NCBI GenBank assembly: GCA_910586985.1
Contig: CAJUKK010000022.1
Span: 1 to 7,832 of the forward strand
Source: an uncultured Christensenellaceae bacterium
GTDB lineage: Bacteria > Bacillota > Clostridia > Christensenellales > Borkfalkiaceae
Length of the DNA stretch: 7,832 nucleotides
Reading direction: 5' to 3'
Each line of letters begins with the position of its first letter. Position 1 is the stretch's first letter. The translations under genes were made by a program, and so were the position numbers. Of the stretch, positions 1 through 5,943 are shown one piece after another. Under the pieces are notes generated by a model. The model saw nothing but the letters and a program-made list of their open reading frames with translations. It was not told the origin of the DNA and made no database searches.

Positions 1-72
1 GCTATCAAATTTTTTTAATATATCTTTTACCTCTTTAAATTTATCAATAGCAACCTGAATTTCGGTGTTCAT
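1..72 (-). CDS. Unrecognised protein, N-terminal 24 codons only
   Basis: An ATG at 72-70 opens a reading frame that runs off the left edge, so only 24 residues are visible (begins MNTEIQVAIDKF, ends KKFDS). The fragment is rich in Lys, Asp and Ile and looks like one amphipathic helix. It is too short to assign to a family. The start is supported by a purine-rich stretch (GTGAGGCGAG) just upstream and by a near-consensus promoter at 115-143 pointing into it. The gene is separated from the membrane-protein operon to its right by a hairpin terminator, so it is probably transcribed alone or heads a unit outside the window. No function is proposed. Confidence 0.6.
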   Translation of the reverse strand, partial: MNTEIQVAIDKFKEVKDILKKFDS

Positions 73-114
73 AATTTCTCGCCTCACTTGTAAATTACTG
101 TTTATCGCTCTGTT

Positions 115-143
115 ATTATAGAATAATCAATTTAAAATGTAAA
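115..143 (-). promoter_or_regulatory. Sigma-A-type promoter for the left-edge gene
   Basis: On the minus strand, -35 TTTACA (143-138), a 17-base spacer and a perfect -10 TATAAT (120-115). Transcription should start near 108, giving a leader of about 35 bases before the ATG at 72. The -35 lies in the T-rich tail of the preceding terminator. Confidence 0.75.
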
Positions 144-183
144 GTAAAAGCGCACTTGCCTTGCTTGCAAGGTATAGTGCGCT
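144..183 (-). terminator. Rho-independent terminator of the MATE/CmpB-like operon
   Basis: A 7-base outer stem (149-155 with 177-183, AGCGCAC/GTGCGCT) encloses a small internal loop and a 5-base inner stem (159-163 with 168-172, CCTTG/CAAGG) with a 4-base loop. Read on the minus strand the hairpin is followed by CTTTTACTTT, a broken T-tract. There is no T-run on the plus-strand side, so it should work only for minus-strand transcripts leaving the gene at 258-827. The 74 bases between that stop codon and the hairpin hold nothing I recognise. Confidence 0.65.
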
Positions 184-257
184 ATACTTATATTCTGTCC
201 TTGTGGTAAAATTCCCTATGGAACTACGGTTATCCGCGCCGTTTTTTAATTTTGTTA

Positions 258-827
258 TTACAAAACCGCGGCGAGCGACAACGCAAAATCAAGTCCGAGC
301 GCAATCCCCAGCACCAGATTGGCAAACAAGGAAAATCCCGTCGGCAACCGCTGCAAAAACCGTTCGGCAGGCGTCCAGAGAAAGGACATGGCAAGCAAAA
401 TCAATCCGCCCCATACGACGCTCATTTGCAGACAGATGTATCCGCCGTATTCATGCGGATATCCCTTATACGACCAAAGACGAATCCCAAGCAGATCGTG
501 AAAGAGGACGCCCGTGAGAAGTTCCGCCGCCGTTGCAATGAGCGACGCAAGCAAAGCGTACAATATAACGCGCAAAATACTTGCGGGATAGGGCGTATCG
601 GCGCTGTACGGCATACCGAGCAACGCGCGTACCAACAGCAACGGCGCACCGTAAATCGTGCAAAACGGCAACGTCAAAAATCCCCTGTCCGCATTCACGC
701 CGTAAGCCAGATAAAAATATGTTTTTTCCATACACCATCCCAAAAAAGAAACGGCAAAAAAAAGCAAACCGCACGCCAGGATGGTTCTGAGCCGCTCCGA
801 GCGGCGAACCGATTTTGTATTACCCAT
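258..827 (-). CDS. CmpB-like multi-pass membrane protein (PF06541 type)
   Basis: A 189-residue hydrophobic protein that looks like the 'putative ABC-transporter type IV' family (ABC_trans_CmpB, PF06541), integral membrane proteins common in Clostridia whose transport role is not proven. Features seen: a basic N-terminus (residues 1-14), a first membrane segment ending in FLGWCMEK (28-35), RGFLTLPFCTIYG (48-60), the acidic residue in AELLTG (101-106), the tryptophan of LWSY (117-120), and GGYICLQMSVVWG (128-140). These match the family's order of GW..E, RGFL..P...IYG, E..TG, W.Y and GYI.L..S..WG blocks. About five membrane segments are expected. It lies 40 bases after the MATE exporter on the same strand, so the two are probably co-transcribed. 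No convincing ribosome binding site precedes the ATG; the start is chosen because no other suitable start lies nearby. The family assignment is from memory of motifs. Confidence 0.75.
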   Translation of the reverse strand: MGNTKSVRRSERLRTILACGLLFFAVSFLGWCMEKTYFYLAYGVNADRGFLTLPFCTIYGAPLLLVRALLGMPYSADTPYPASILRVILYALLASLIATAAELLTGVLFHDLLGIRLWSYKGYPHEYGGYICLQMSVVWGGLILLAMSFLWTPAERFLQRLPTGFSLFANLVLGIALGLDFALSLAAVL

Positions 828-867
828 GCGTTCAGTTTGCGTGATTCGAAAAAAATTATAATAAACG

Positions 868-2283
868 TTATACGCGGCTATGCGCCGAGGCGGGACGACC
901 GACCGCAGACTGCTCGGAATCTTGGCTGCGTCCCGCGCGCCGTATCACTACGTAGTATGTAATAACAAGAAAGAGTGCGGCGGCAAGCCAAGCGGCGGGA
1001 TTAGACATGCATATCCCCGTAAACTCCCACAGTTCTACGAATACAAAAGCCGCCAAAAGCCGTCCGCCCAGTTCAAGCGCGCCCCCGATCATTGTCACAG
1101 CGCTCTTGCCCATGCCTTGTAGCGCATTGCGGTATACAAAGATCGCGCCGAGGAAAATATAACTGCTACTTTGGAACAGGAGATACTTTTTCCCGTATGC
1201 CAAAACCTCTGAAAACTCGAACGCGGCATCCGCATTCTTTTCCGTATTGATGAACAGACGGATAAGCGGTTCGGCAAGCAACGTGCAGAACGCAAATCCG
1301 ATAGCGCACCACGCGAGACTGTATACAACGCTCACCCGTACGCCTTTTTTGACGCGGTCGAGGCGTTGCGCGCCCATATTTTGCCCCGTGTACGTTGCGA
1401 GCGCAGTACCGAGCGCAACAAACGCCTGCGTTGCAAGCGCGTCTATCTTCGAAGCGGCGGCATACGCGGTCACTACTCCGGGGTGCGTTGCGTCGAGTCC
1501 GTTGAGCGCCGTCTGTTGAATAATGCTGCCGATCGCAGTGATCGAAAACTGCAACGCCATGGGAAGCCCCAGCGAGACGTGCCCGCCGATCAACCGCCAA
1601 TCGACGGCAAAATCGCGTCGTTTTACGCGTAGCGCGGGATATTTTTTTAGCATATATGCAAAACATGCCGCGCCCGAAACGAGTTGAGACAAAACGGTTG
1701 CAAGTCCCGCGCCGTAGTAGTGCATGCGAAACCCGACGATAAAGGCAAAGTCAAGCGCTATATTGAGAACGGACGCAAACACGAGGAAATAGAGCGGCGT
1801 CTTACTGTCCCCCACCGCACGGAGAATCCCTGCCGCCATATTGTAAAGCACAAGCGCGCCGATTCCGCCGAATACGGTGTAAAGATAGGACTGCGCATAG
1901 GCAAAGTACTGATCGGGCGTATTCATGAGACGCAACAGCGGCGCGGAGAGCGGAACGGCAACGGCCGTCATTACAAGCGTCAATACGATACACAGCAGAT
2001 AGCTTGCCGCAACGGCGCGACGTACGCCCTCTTCGTCGTGCGCACCGTAGCGCTGCGCCACTCGTACGGAAAAACCCGCGGTCAGCCCGTTGACGAACCC
2101 GAGGATCAAAAAAGTGATCGGCCCCGTGAGTCCGACGCCCGTAAAAGCCGCGGCGTTTACCGTGTTGCCGACAATGATCGTATCGACCATACTGTACAAC
2201 TGTTGAAACACACAGCCGATAAATACGGGCACCGCAAAAAACAAAATAAGCCTGAAGGGATTCCCCTCGGTAAGATCTTTCAT
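868..2283 (-). CDS. MATE-family efflux transporter
   Basis: A 471-residue inner-membrane transporter of the multidrug and toxic compound extrusion family, expected to export cationic or hydrophobic compounds in exchange for Na+ or H+. The N-terminus has the family pattern MKDLTEGNPFRLI..F..P, then QQLYSMVDTIIVGN (residues 28-41). The mid-protein signature GILRAVGDSKTPLYFLV is present, and the second half repeats the pattern with NALQGMGKS. Hydrophobicity suggests twelve membrane segments in two bundles, and the length is typical for MATE. The frame stays open upstream to an ATG at 2424, but the promoter at 2320-2347 lies inside that extension and MATE proteins begin at MKDLTEGN-like sequence, so 2283 is the start. 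An AGG lies 6 bases before the ATG. The C-terminal tail after the last membrane segment (RSQDSEQ onward) is short and polar. The substrate cannot be read from the sequence. Confidence 0.93.
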   Translation of the reverse strand: MKDLTEGNPFRLILFFAVPVFIGCVFQQLYSMVDTIIVGNTVNAAAFTGVGLTGPITFLILGFVNGLTAGFSVRVAQRYGAHDEEGVRRAVAASYLLCIVLTLVMTAVAVPLSAPLLRLMNTPDQYFAYAQSYLYTVFGGIGALVLYNMAAGILRAVGDSKTPLYFLVFASVLNIALDFAFIVGFRMHYYGAGLATVLSQLVSGAACFAYMLKKYPALRVKRRDFAVDWRLIGGHVSLGLPMALQFSITAIGSIIQQTALNGLDATHPGVVTAYAAASKIDALATQAFVALGTALATYTGQNMGAQRLDRVKKGVRVSVVYSLAWCAIGFAFCTLLAEPLIRLFINTEKNADAAFEFSEVLAYGKKYLLFQSSSYIFLGAIFVYRNALQGMGKSAVTMIGGALELGGRLLAAFVFVELWEFTGICMSNPAAWLAAALFLVITYYVVIRRAGRSQDSEQSAVGRPASAHSRV

Positions 2284-2319
2284 AAGAAACCTGTTCGTGT
2301 AAATTCTTACAGCAAAGAC

Positions 2320-2347
2320 ATTATATTCTTTCCGCAGAAAAATGCAA
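2320..2347 (-). promoter_or_regulatory. Promoter for the MATE/CmpB-like operon
   Basis: Minus-strand -10 TATAAT (2325-2320) with a weak -35 TTGCAT (2347-2342) and a 16-base spacer. The start of transcription should be near 2313, a leader of about 30 bases before the ATG at 2283. The position argues against translation from the upstream in-frame ATG at 2424. Confidence 0.6.
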
Positions 2348-2417
2348 CGAATATGACTCTGTTTTTTCATACTTTTTCCGGAAATTTTTAAAGATAACGA
2401 ATCATTTGAAAAAAGCA

Positions 2418-2446
2418 TTGACAATAATAGGAAAATATGTTAAAAT
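2418..2446 (+). promoter_or_regulatory. Strong sigma-A-type promoter for the secB-like gene
   Basis: Consensus -35 TTGACA (2418-2423), 17-base spacer, -10 TAAAAT (2441-2446). Expected start near 2453, about 25 bases before the coding start. It faces away from the MATE promoter at 2320-2347, so the 194 bases between the two coding starts form a divergent regulatory region. Confidence 0.8.
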
Positions 2447-2477
2447 TATCATAATGATATCCAAGAGAGGTAAAATG

Positions 2478-2927
2478 ATGATCACATATTCACTAAAAGC
2501 GCTCACGGCGGACGAGCTGTCCTTTAAGGTAAATCCGCTGAAAGCTTCCCCCGATACGAAATTCGAAATCAAACCTTTTTTCTCCCGTCAGATCCGTCAA
2601 GCAAACGAGAATCCGAAGATTAACATCGTAATGCTCGAATGCAAGATCGAGTCTACGGAAGAATCGCCCAAACCCTTCAATATCACGGCGCGCATGATCG
2701 GCGTGTTTGAAGTACAGAACATGGAAACGGACGAGGACAAGCGTATCTTCGCCGTAAACGCAACGGAAACGATCTTCCCCTATCTGCGTTCGGCAATCAC
2801 CAATCTTACGGCAGACGCGCTCATTAACCCGCTCACGCTCCCCGTGGTATCCGGTTCGACGCTCTTCCCCGAAGACAGAGGCGCAAACCAATACACGTTA
2901 AATTTCGATCCGAAAGTATTAAACTAA
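2478..2927 (+). CDS. secB: SecB-like chaperone
   Basis: A 149-residue soluble protein resembling SecB, the homotetrameric chaperone that holds unfolded preproteins for SecA, although divergent relatives have other roles. Matching positions along E. coli SecB: the N-terminal strand LTADELSFKVNP (9-20) against YTKDISFEAPN; the central strands with FNITARMIGVFEV (67-79) against FLCEVQQGGIFSI; and the diagnostic block IFPYLRSAITNLTADA (99-114) followed by NPLTLPVVSGSTLF (117-130), equivalent to LFPYARECITSMVSR and PQLNLAPVNFDALF. Length is close to the usual 150-165. The acidic C-terminal tail of proteobacterial SecB is absent; the protein ends in FDPKVLN. AGAGAGG (2464-2470) stands 7 bases before this ATG; an ATG one codon earlier (2475) is possible. 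A further upstream start at 2406 is excluded because the promoter would lie inside the gene. It is monocistronic, and no toxin-antitoxin genes adjoin it. The fold assignment is confident, the export role less so. Confidence 0.8.
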   Translation: MITYSLKALTADELSFKVNPLKASPDTKFEIKPFFSRQIRQANENPKINIVMLECKIESTEESPKPFNITARMIGVFEVQNMETDEDKRIFAVNATETIFPYLRSAITNLTADALINPLTLPVVSGSTLFPEDRGANQYTLNFDPKVLN

Positions 2928-2945
2928 AACTTTTTATCACAAAAC

Positions 2946-2985
2946 AAAAAACAACGCGTAATTTTTATGCGTTGTTTTTTCTTTT
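2946..2985. terminator. Two-way terminator between secB-like gene and alpha/beta hydrolase
   Basis: A 12-base stem (AAAAAACAACGC 2946-2957 with GCGTTGTTTTTT 2969-2980) and an 11-base A/T-rich loop, followed by CTTTT on the plus strand. The A-run on the left side gives a T-tract on the minus strand as well. It serves both convergent genes, ending at 2927 and 3005. Confidence 0.85.
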
Positions 2986-3004
2986 AATATCTGCCGACGG
3001 CAAA

Positions 3005-3907
3005 TTATTCTGCGTCGCGTACGATTCTGTCAAAGAACGCAAGCAACGTATTCCACTTTTCGTCGCGATTTTCTTTCTCGTTTAAAAATTCATGGCGGGA
3101 ATGCGCGAACAGCTTTAACTCGACGTCCTTCACTCCGGCCTTCTTATAAAATGCCGCAAGTTTTTTTACCCCTCTGCCCATGTCCCCCACAGGATCATCC
3201 TCGCCCGAAACGAGAAGCAACGGCAATTCCCGATCGAGTCCGTCGATATACTTTTTCGTATAAAGCTTTTTCAAACCTTTAAAAAAGTCCTTATAAAAGC
3301 GGTAAGAGCAAATAAAACTGCAAAACGGATCGGCATGATATGCGCTGTTGTTTTCCCCGTCGATGCTCAGCCATTCTCCGTCTTTAAAGTGCTTCGCATA
3401 TGCGCCGAAAGAGAGCTTTTCGATAAATTTCGCAGATTTCTTTGCTCCGCCGAAAAAATTAACAAATCCCGTTACAAACGATCCGAGATAGACCTCGAAA
3501 TCTTTTTTGTAATTGCTGCCTCCCACGACTGCGCCGTCAAGTTTATAACCGTATTTCCCGAGGTAGCTCTGCGTCAAAAATGATCCGTACGAGAATCCGA
3601 ACAGAAAATACTTCAGCGCAGGGTATTTCTTTTTATAATAATCGGTGATCGCCGCTTCGTCGCGCACCGTGTCGGCAAACATGTTCCCCTTGCAATATCC
3701 GAGCGTATCGGGATCGGTATTTCCGTGCCCGCGGTGATCGTCCGCCACTACGATATAGCCGTTTTCATTCAAAAACGCGGCAAACGCGGCATACCGCGAG
3801 GCATGCTCCACCATGCCGTGCACAATCTGCACGATCCCTTTCGGATTTTGCACGTTCGTCCATTCGTACACCTCTATATTCTTACCGTCAAAACTTTTAA
3901 ATTGCAT
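3005..3907 (-). CDS. Alpha/beta hydrolase, monoacylglycerol lipase-like (Hydrolase_4 family)
   Basis: A 300-residue serine hydrolase without signal peptide, so probably cytoplasmic, expected to cleave carboxylic esters such as monoacylglycerols or lysophospholipids. Visible landmarks: oxyanion-loop region HGMVEH (30-35), DDHRGHG (56-62) typical of this family, nucleophile elbow GFSYG (104-108) with Ser106, acid loop SGEDDPVG (234-241) with Asp238 the likely acid, and the histidine in SRHEFLNE (270-277), His272. The cap region (about 130-215) is rich in Phe, Tyr and Lys, which suggests a hydrophobic substrate. The ATG at 3907 has an excellent ribosome binding site, AGGAGA (3918-3913), 5 bases away. 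The frame is open back to 4072, but the promoter at 3939-3967 lies in that stretch, so the longer form is unlikely. The gene is divergent from the lipoprotein at 4078 and transcribed alone. The physiological substrate is unknown. Confidence 0.9.
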   Translation of the reverse strand: MQFKSFDGKNIEVYEWTNVQNPKGIVQIVHGMVEHASRYAAFAAFLNENGYIVVADDHRGHGNTDPDTLGYCKGNMFADTVRDEAAITDYYKKKYPALKYFLFGFSYGSFLTQSYLGKYGYKLDGAVVGGSNYKKDFEVYLGSFVTGFVNFFGGAKKSAKFIEKLSFGAYAKHFKDGEWLSIDGENNSAYHADPFCSFICSYRFYKDFFKGLKKLYTKKYIDGLDRELPLLLVSGEDDPVGDMGRGVKKLAAFYKKAGVKDVELKLFAHSRHEFLNEKENRDEKWNTLLAFFDRIVRDAE

Positions 3908-3938
3908 AACCGTCTCCTGTCGGATTTTTCCGTTCCAA

Positions 3939-3967
3939 AGTATAGCGCAATGTGCGCCGTTTGTCAA
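3939..3967 (-). promoter_or_regulatory. Strong promoter for the alpha/beta hydrolase
   Basis: Minus-strand -35 TTGACA (3967-3962), 17-base spacer, -10 TATACT (3944-3939). Transcription should start near 3932, a leader of about 25 bases containing the AGGAGA ribosome binding site. Confidence 0.82.
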
Positions 3968-4018
3968 GGAATTCCCTCTTTTTTCCTCTTTTCCCAAAAA
4001 CACGCCAGTATAAAAAAC

Positions 4019-4048
4019 TTGCTTTTCCGTTTTTTCGTCTGTTAAAAT
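4019..4048 (+). promoter_or_regulatory. Probable promoter for the NlpC/P60 lipoprotein gene
   Basis: -35 TTGCTT (4019-4024), 18-base spacer, -10 TAAAAT (4043-4048). The expected start near 4055 gives a leader of about 23 bases that carries AGGAGG at 4063-4068. Weaker than the divergent hydrolase promoter. Confidence 0.55.
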
Positions 4049-4077
4049 GAACTCAAACAAACAGGAGGACACTACCT

Positions 4078-4953
4078 ATGAAAAAGAACACCCGCCCGCT
4101 TGTTTGTACGCTGGCGGCATTTTTGATTGCTACCCCCCTTGCGGCTTGTACGCAAACTGACGAGAGCGTAATTGCTCCGCCGGAAAATTCGGAATCGATC
4201 GTAGCTCCGATCTATCCCGAAACACCTGTCGCGCCCGAAGTTCCGAGCGAACCGGATACGCCCGTCGTACCCGAACAACCCGAAGTTCCGAGCGAACCCG
4301 AACCGCCGCAGATTTTACAGGCGAAATATATCTTTATCCGTTCCGACGGACTCAATGTCCGTATCGGCGCGGGAACAGATTATACTTCTATCGGAAAAGC
4401 GCAGAAAAACACCCTGCTCGCATACACGGGAAAATCAGGCAATTGGTATGAAACGAAATATAAAAATCGTACGGCATATGTGAGCGCGGACTCCGCATAT
4501 ACCTCCGTCACTCTTCTCGACGAGGGGCAATCGGACGTCGAAAACGTCATCGAACAGGGATTAAGAATGTTGGGCGTGCCGTACGTATACGGAGCCGTAC
4601 GGCTTCACGACGGAGCAGGAAACTTTTTAAAAGGTTTCACAGTCAAACAATTCGACTGTTCTTCGCTCATGCAATATATCTTTTACGAAGGCGCGGGCAA
4701 ACTGCTCAACACCACTACCCGTACGCAGGTTTCTCAAGGCAAAGAGGTTGCAAAAAAAGACATTCAACGCGGCGATCTTCTCTTCTTTACCAATGCATCC
4801 CGCAAGGATAAAAAGGGAATCGAACGGATCGGACACGTTGCATTATATCTCGGCGAAAATTATATTCTTCACACCGCATCCGACTTTGCCAAAATCGAAC
4901 AAATTTCCGCTACGCGTTGGAGTTACTATATTACGGCGCGCAGAATCCTGTGA
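4078..4953 (+). CDS. SH3-domain NlpC/P60 cell-wall peptidase, predicted lipoprotein
   Basis: A 291-residue exported protein likely to cut peptidoglycan stem peptides (gamma-D-Glu to diamino acid bond). Order of parts: basic N-terminus and hydrophobic signal segment (1-20); lipobox LAAC (21-24) with Cys24 as the lipidated residue; a Pro/Glu/Val-rich spacer (about 34-78) that would span the wall; a bacterial SH3 domain (about 82-145, with GLNVRIGAGTDYTSIG); and an NlpC/P60 domain (about 155-291). Catalytic residues: Cys194 in FDCSS, His253 in IGHVALYLG, and His265 in ILHTAS as third residue; RGDLLFF (231-237) is also typical. The loop between VPYVYG (167-172) and FDCSS is about 10-15 residues longer than in common family members. 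AGGAGG (4063-4068) lies 9 bases before the ATG. No T-rich terminator follows, so some read-through into the next gene is possible. Confidence 0.92.
   Translation: MKKNTRPLVCTLAAFLIATPLAACTQTDESVIAPPENSESIVAPIYPETPVAPEVPSEPDTPVVPEQPEVPSEPEPPQILQAKYIFIRSDGLNVRIGAGTDYTSIGKAQKNTLLAYTGKSGNWYETKYKNRTAYVSADSAYTSVTLLDEGQSDVENVIEQGLRMLGVPYVYGAVRLHDGAGNFLKGFTVKQFDCSSLMQYIFYEGAGKLLNTTTRTQVSQGKEVAKKDIQRGDLLFFTNASRKDKKGIERIGHVALYLGENYILHTASDFAKIEQISATRWSYYITARRIL
4234..4298 (+). repeat. In-frame 20-base direct repeat in the proline-rich linker
   Basis: The 20-base word CCCGAAGTTCCGAGCGAACC occurs exactly at 4234-4253 and again at 4279-4298, a 45-base (15-codon) period. Both copies are read in the same frame and encode PEVPSEP in the lipoprotein's linker. 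This suggests growth of the linker by internal duplication. Confidence 0.85.
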
Positions 4954-4971
4954 TTTGTTGCAATCAACAAA
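4954..4971. repeat. Perfect 7-base inverted repeat directly after the lipoprotein stop codon
   Basis: TTTGTTG (4954-4960), loop CAAT, CAACAAA (4965-4971). It starts on the base after the TGA of the lipoprotein gene and covers the -35 element of the next promoter. It lacks a following T-tract on either strand, so it is not a standard intrinsic terminator. It could be an operator or a 3' end-protecting hairpin of the upstream mRNA; the sequence does not decide. Confidence 0.6.
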
Positions 4972-4986
4972 GAAATATGCTATAAT
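4958..4986 (+). promoter_or_regulatory. Promoter immediately upstream of the PHP phosphoesterase gene
   Basis: -35 TTGCAA (4958-4963), 17-base spacer, perfect -10 TATAAT (4981-4986). Only 6 bases separate the -10 from the ATG at 4993, so the expected transcription start falls on or next to the start codon. Confidence 0.7.
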
Positions 4987-4992
4987 GCGGGC

Positions 4993-5823
4993 ATGATACT
5001 CGCAGACGTTCACAATCACTCTGACTTTTCCTTCGACGGAAAAGCGTCGCTTACGGAAATGGTTCGCGCGGCGAGAAAAAAAGGACTCAGGTACTTCGGC
5101 ATTGCCGAACACTTTGATCTTGACTTTCTCGCCGCGCCTTTTTTCTACGGCAAAACCGAAATCACGCAAACAACGAACGCTGCCGCTTATTTTACGGCGG
5201 CACGCTCTTTGCAACAAAAAGCGAACGACGATCGGTTCCGTTTGCTTGCGGGCGCGGAATTCGGGTTTCACAGCGACGAACGCATACAGGACGAATTTTG
5301 TAAAATCGCTCAAACATATTGCCCTGATTTTATCATAAACAGCGTGCATGTCTGCGACGGCACCGATTGTATGGAACAAAACTACTTTACGGGAAAACGC
5401 AAGGAAACGGCATATGCCCGCTATCTGGAGCGTGTGCGCGATAGCCTTGACTGCCCGTATCCTTACGACATTGTCGCGCATCTCGGTTACGTTTCACGCC
5501 GAGCTGCTTATCCCGATTCAAAACTTCGCTATCGGGATTTCCCCGATCTTTACGACTGTATTCTCAAAACAATCGTACGAAAAGAGAAAATATTAGAAAT
5601 TAATTCATCCGCCCGCAATGCCGGCAGCGACTTTTTGCCTGATACAGATATTCTCAGTCGTTATTATGAATTAGGCGGCAGGAAGGTTTCGTTCGGTTCT
5701 GACGCGCACAATACTCATCGTATCGGTGACAAAAGAGAAACATTAACACCTATACTCAAAAAGATTGGATTTACATTTTTGACAATACCCGTCTGCGGAG
5801 AACACATATCTTTGGATATATAA
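4993..5823 (+). CDS. PHP-domain phosphoesterase, histidinol-phosphatase-like (HisJ/HisK type)
   Basis: A 276-residue metal-dependent hydrolase of the PHP family, most like histidinol-phosphatase, which turns L-histidinol phosphate into L-histidinol in histidine synthesis. Metal-ligand motifs appear in the usual order: DVHNHS (5-10, His7 and His9), AEH (38-40), GAEFG (87-91, Glu89), NSVH (116-119, His119), AHLGY (162-166, His163) and GSDAH (235-239, Asp237 and His239). Length fits HisJ-type enzymes (about 260-280). No other his gene is in the window, so the substrate is inferred from resemblance only; another small phosphoester is possible. There is no in-frame ATG, GTG or TTG between the preceding stop (TGA, 4951-4953) and this ATG, and no Shine-Dalgarno sequence. 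With the -10 box only 6 bases upstream, the mRNA is probably leaderless. Transcription ends at the hairpin at 5907-5937; the 83 bases between stop and hairpin hold nothing I recognise. Confidence 0.87.
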   Translation: MILADVHNHSDFSFDGKASLTEMVRAARKKGLRYFGIAEHFDLDFLAAPFFYGKTEITQTTNAAAYFTAARSLQQKANDDRFRLLAGAEFGFHSDERIQDEFCKIAQTYCPDFIINSVHVCDGTDCMEQNYFTGKRKETAYARYLERVRDSLDCPYPYDIVAHLGYVSRRAAYPDSKLRYRDFPDLYDCILKTIVRKEKILEINSSARNAGSDFLPDTDILSRYYELGGRKVSFGSDAHNTHRIGDKRETLTPILKKIGFTFLTIPVCGEHISLDI

Positions 5824-5906
5824 GAAAATGACAGTCTCCGCCTTATGATATTAAAACGCATAGCGATTAGTTTATCGATATTGAACGTATTTTTAACTAA
5901 AAAACA

Positions 5907-5937
5907 TTAAAAAAGCTCCTTAACGGAGCTTTTTTAA
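5907..5937. terminator. Two-way terminator between the PHP gene and the pyrophosphatase operon
   Basis: A 13-base stem (5907-5919 with 5925-5937, core GCTCC/GGAGC flanked by A- and T-runs) with a 5-base loop TTAAC. It is symmetric, with a T-tract on each strand, and lies between convergent genes ending at 5823 and 5944. Confidence 0.92.
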
Positions 5938-5943
5938 TATCTT

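Noticed and set aside
848..890. Possible internal promoter for the CmpB-like gene (TATAAT at 860-855)
   Set aside because: The -35 position reads GCATAG with a 17-base spacer, a poor match. The A/T-rich spacer alone does not support a promoter.
252..962. Long plus-strand open frame (236 codons) opposite the CmpB-like gene
   Set aside because: It is antisense to the membrane protein and the end of the MATE gene, its protein is extremely rich in Arg, Gln and Lys with no recognisable domain, and it has no ribosome binding site. It is a shadow of the real gene.
1684..2391. Plus-strand open frame (235 codons) opposite the MATE gene
   Set aside because: Same character: Arg/His/Lys-rich, no domain, runs through the divergent promoter region of the real gene.
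2284..2424. N-terminal extension of the MATE protein from the ATG at 2424
   Set aside because: The 47 extra residues do not resemble MATE proteins and a promoter lies within them (2320-2347).
2406..2985. SecB-type toxin-antitoxin-chaperone system
   Set aside because: The neighbours are a MATE exporter and an alpha/beta hydrolase. No small toxin or antitoxin frame with recognisable motifs lies within this window.
3908..4072. N-terminal extension of the alpha/beta hydrolase from 4072
   Set aside because: It contains the TTGACA/TATACT promoter, and AGGAGA lies 5 bases before the ATG at 3907.
4843..5481. Minus-strand open frame (212 codons) opposite the lipoprotein end and the PHP gene
   Set aside because: It spans two genes and their promoter with no motif or start signals, whereas both sense frames carry full catalytic motifs.
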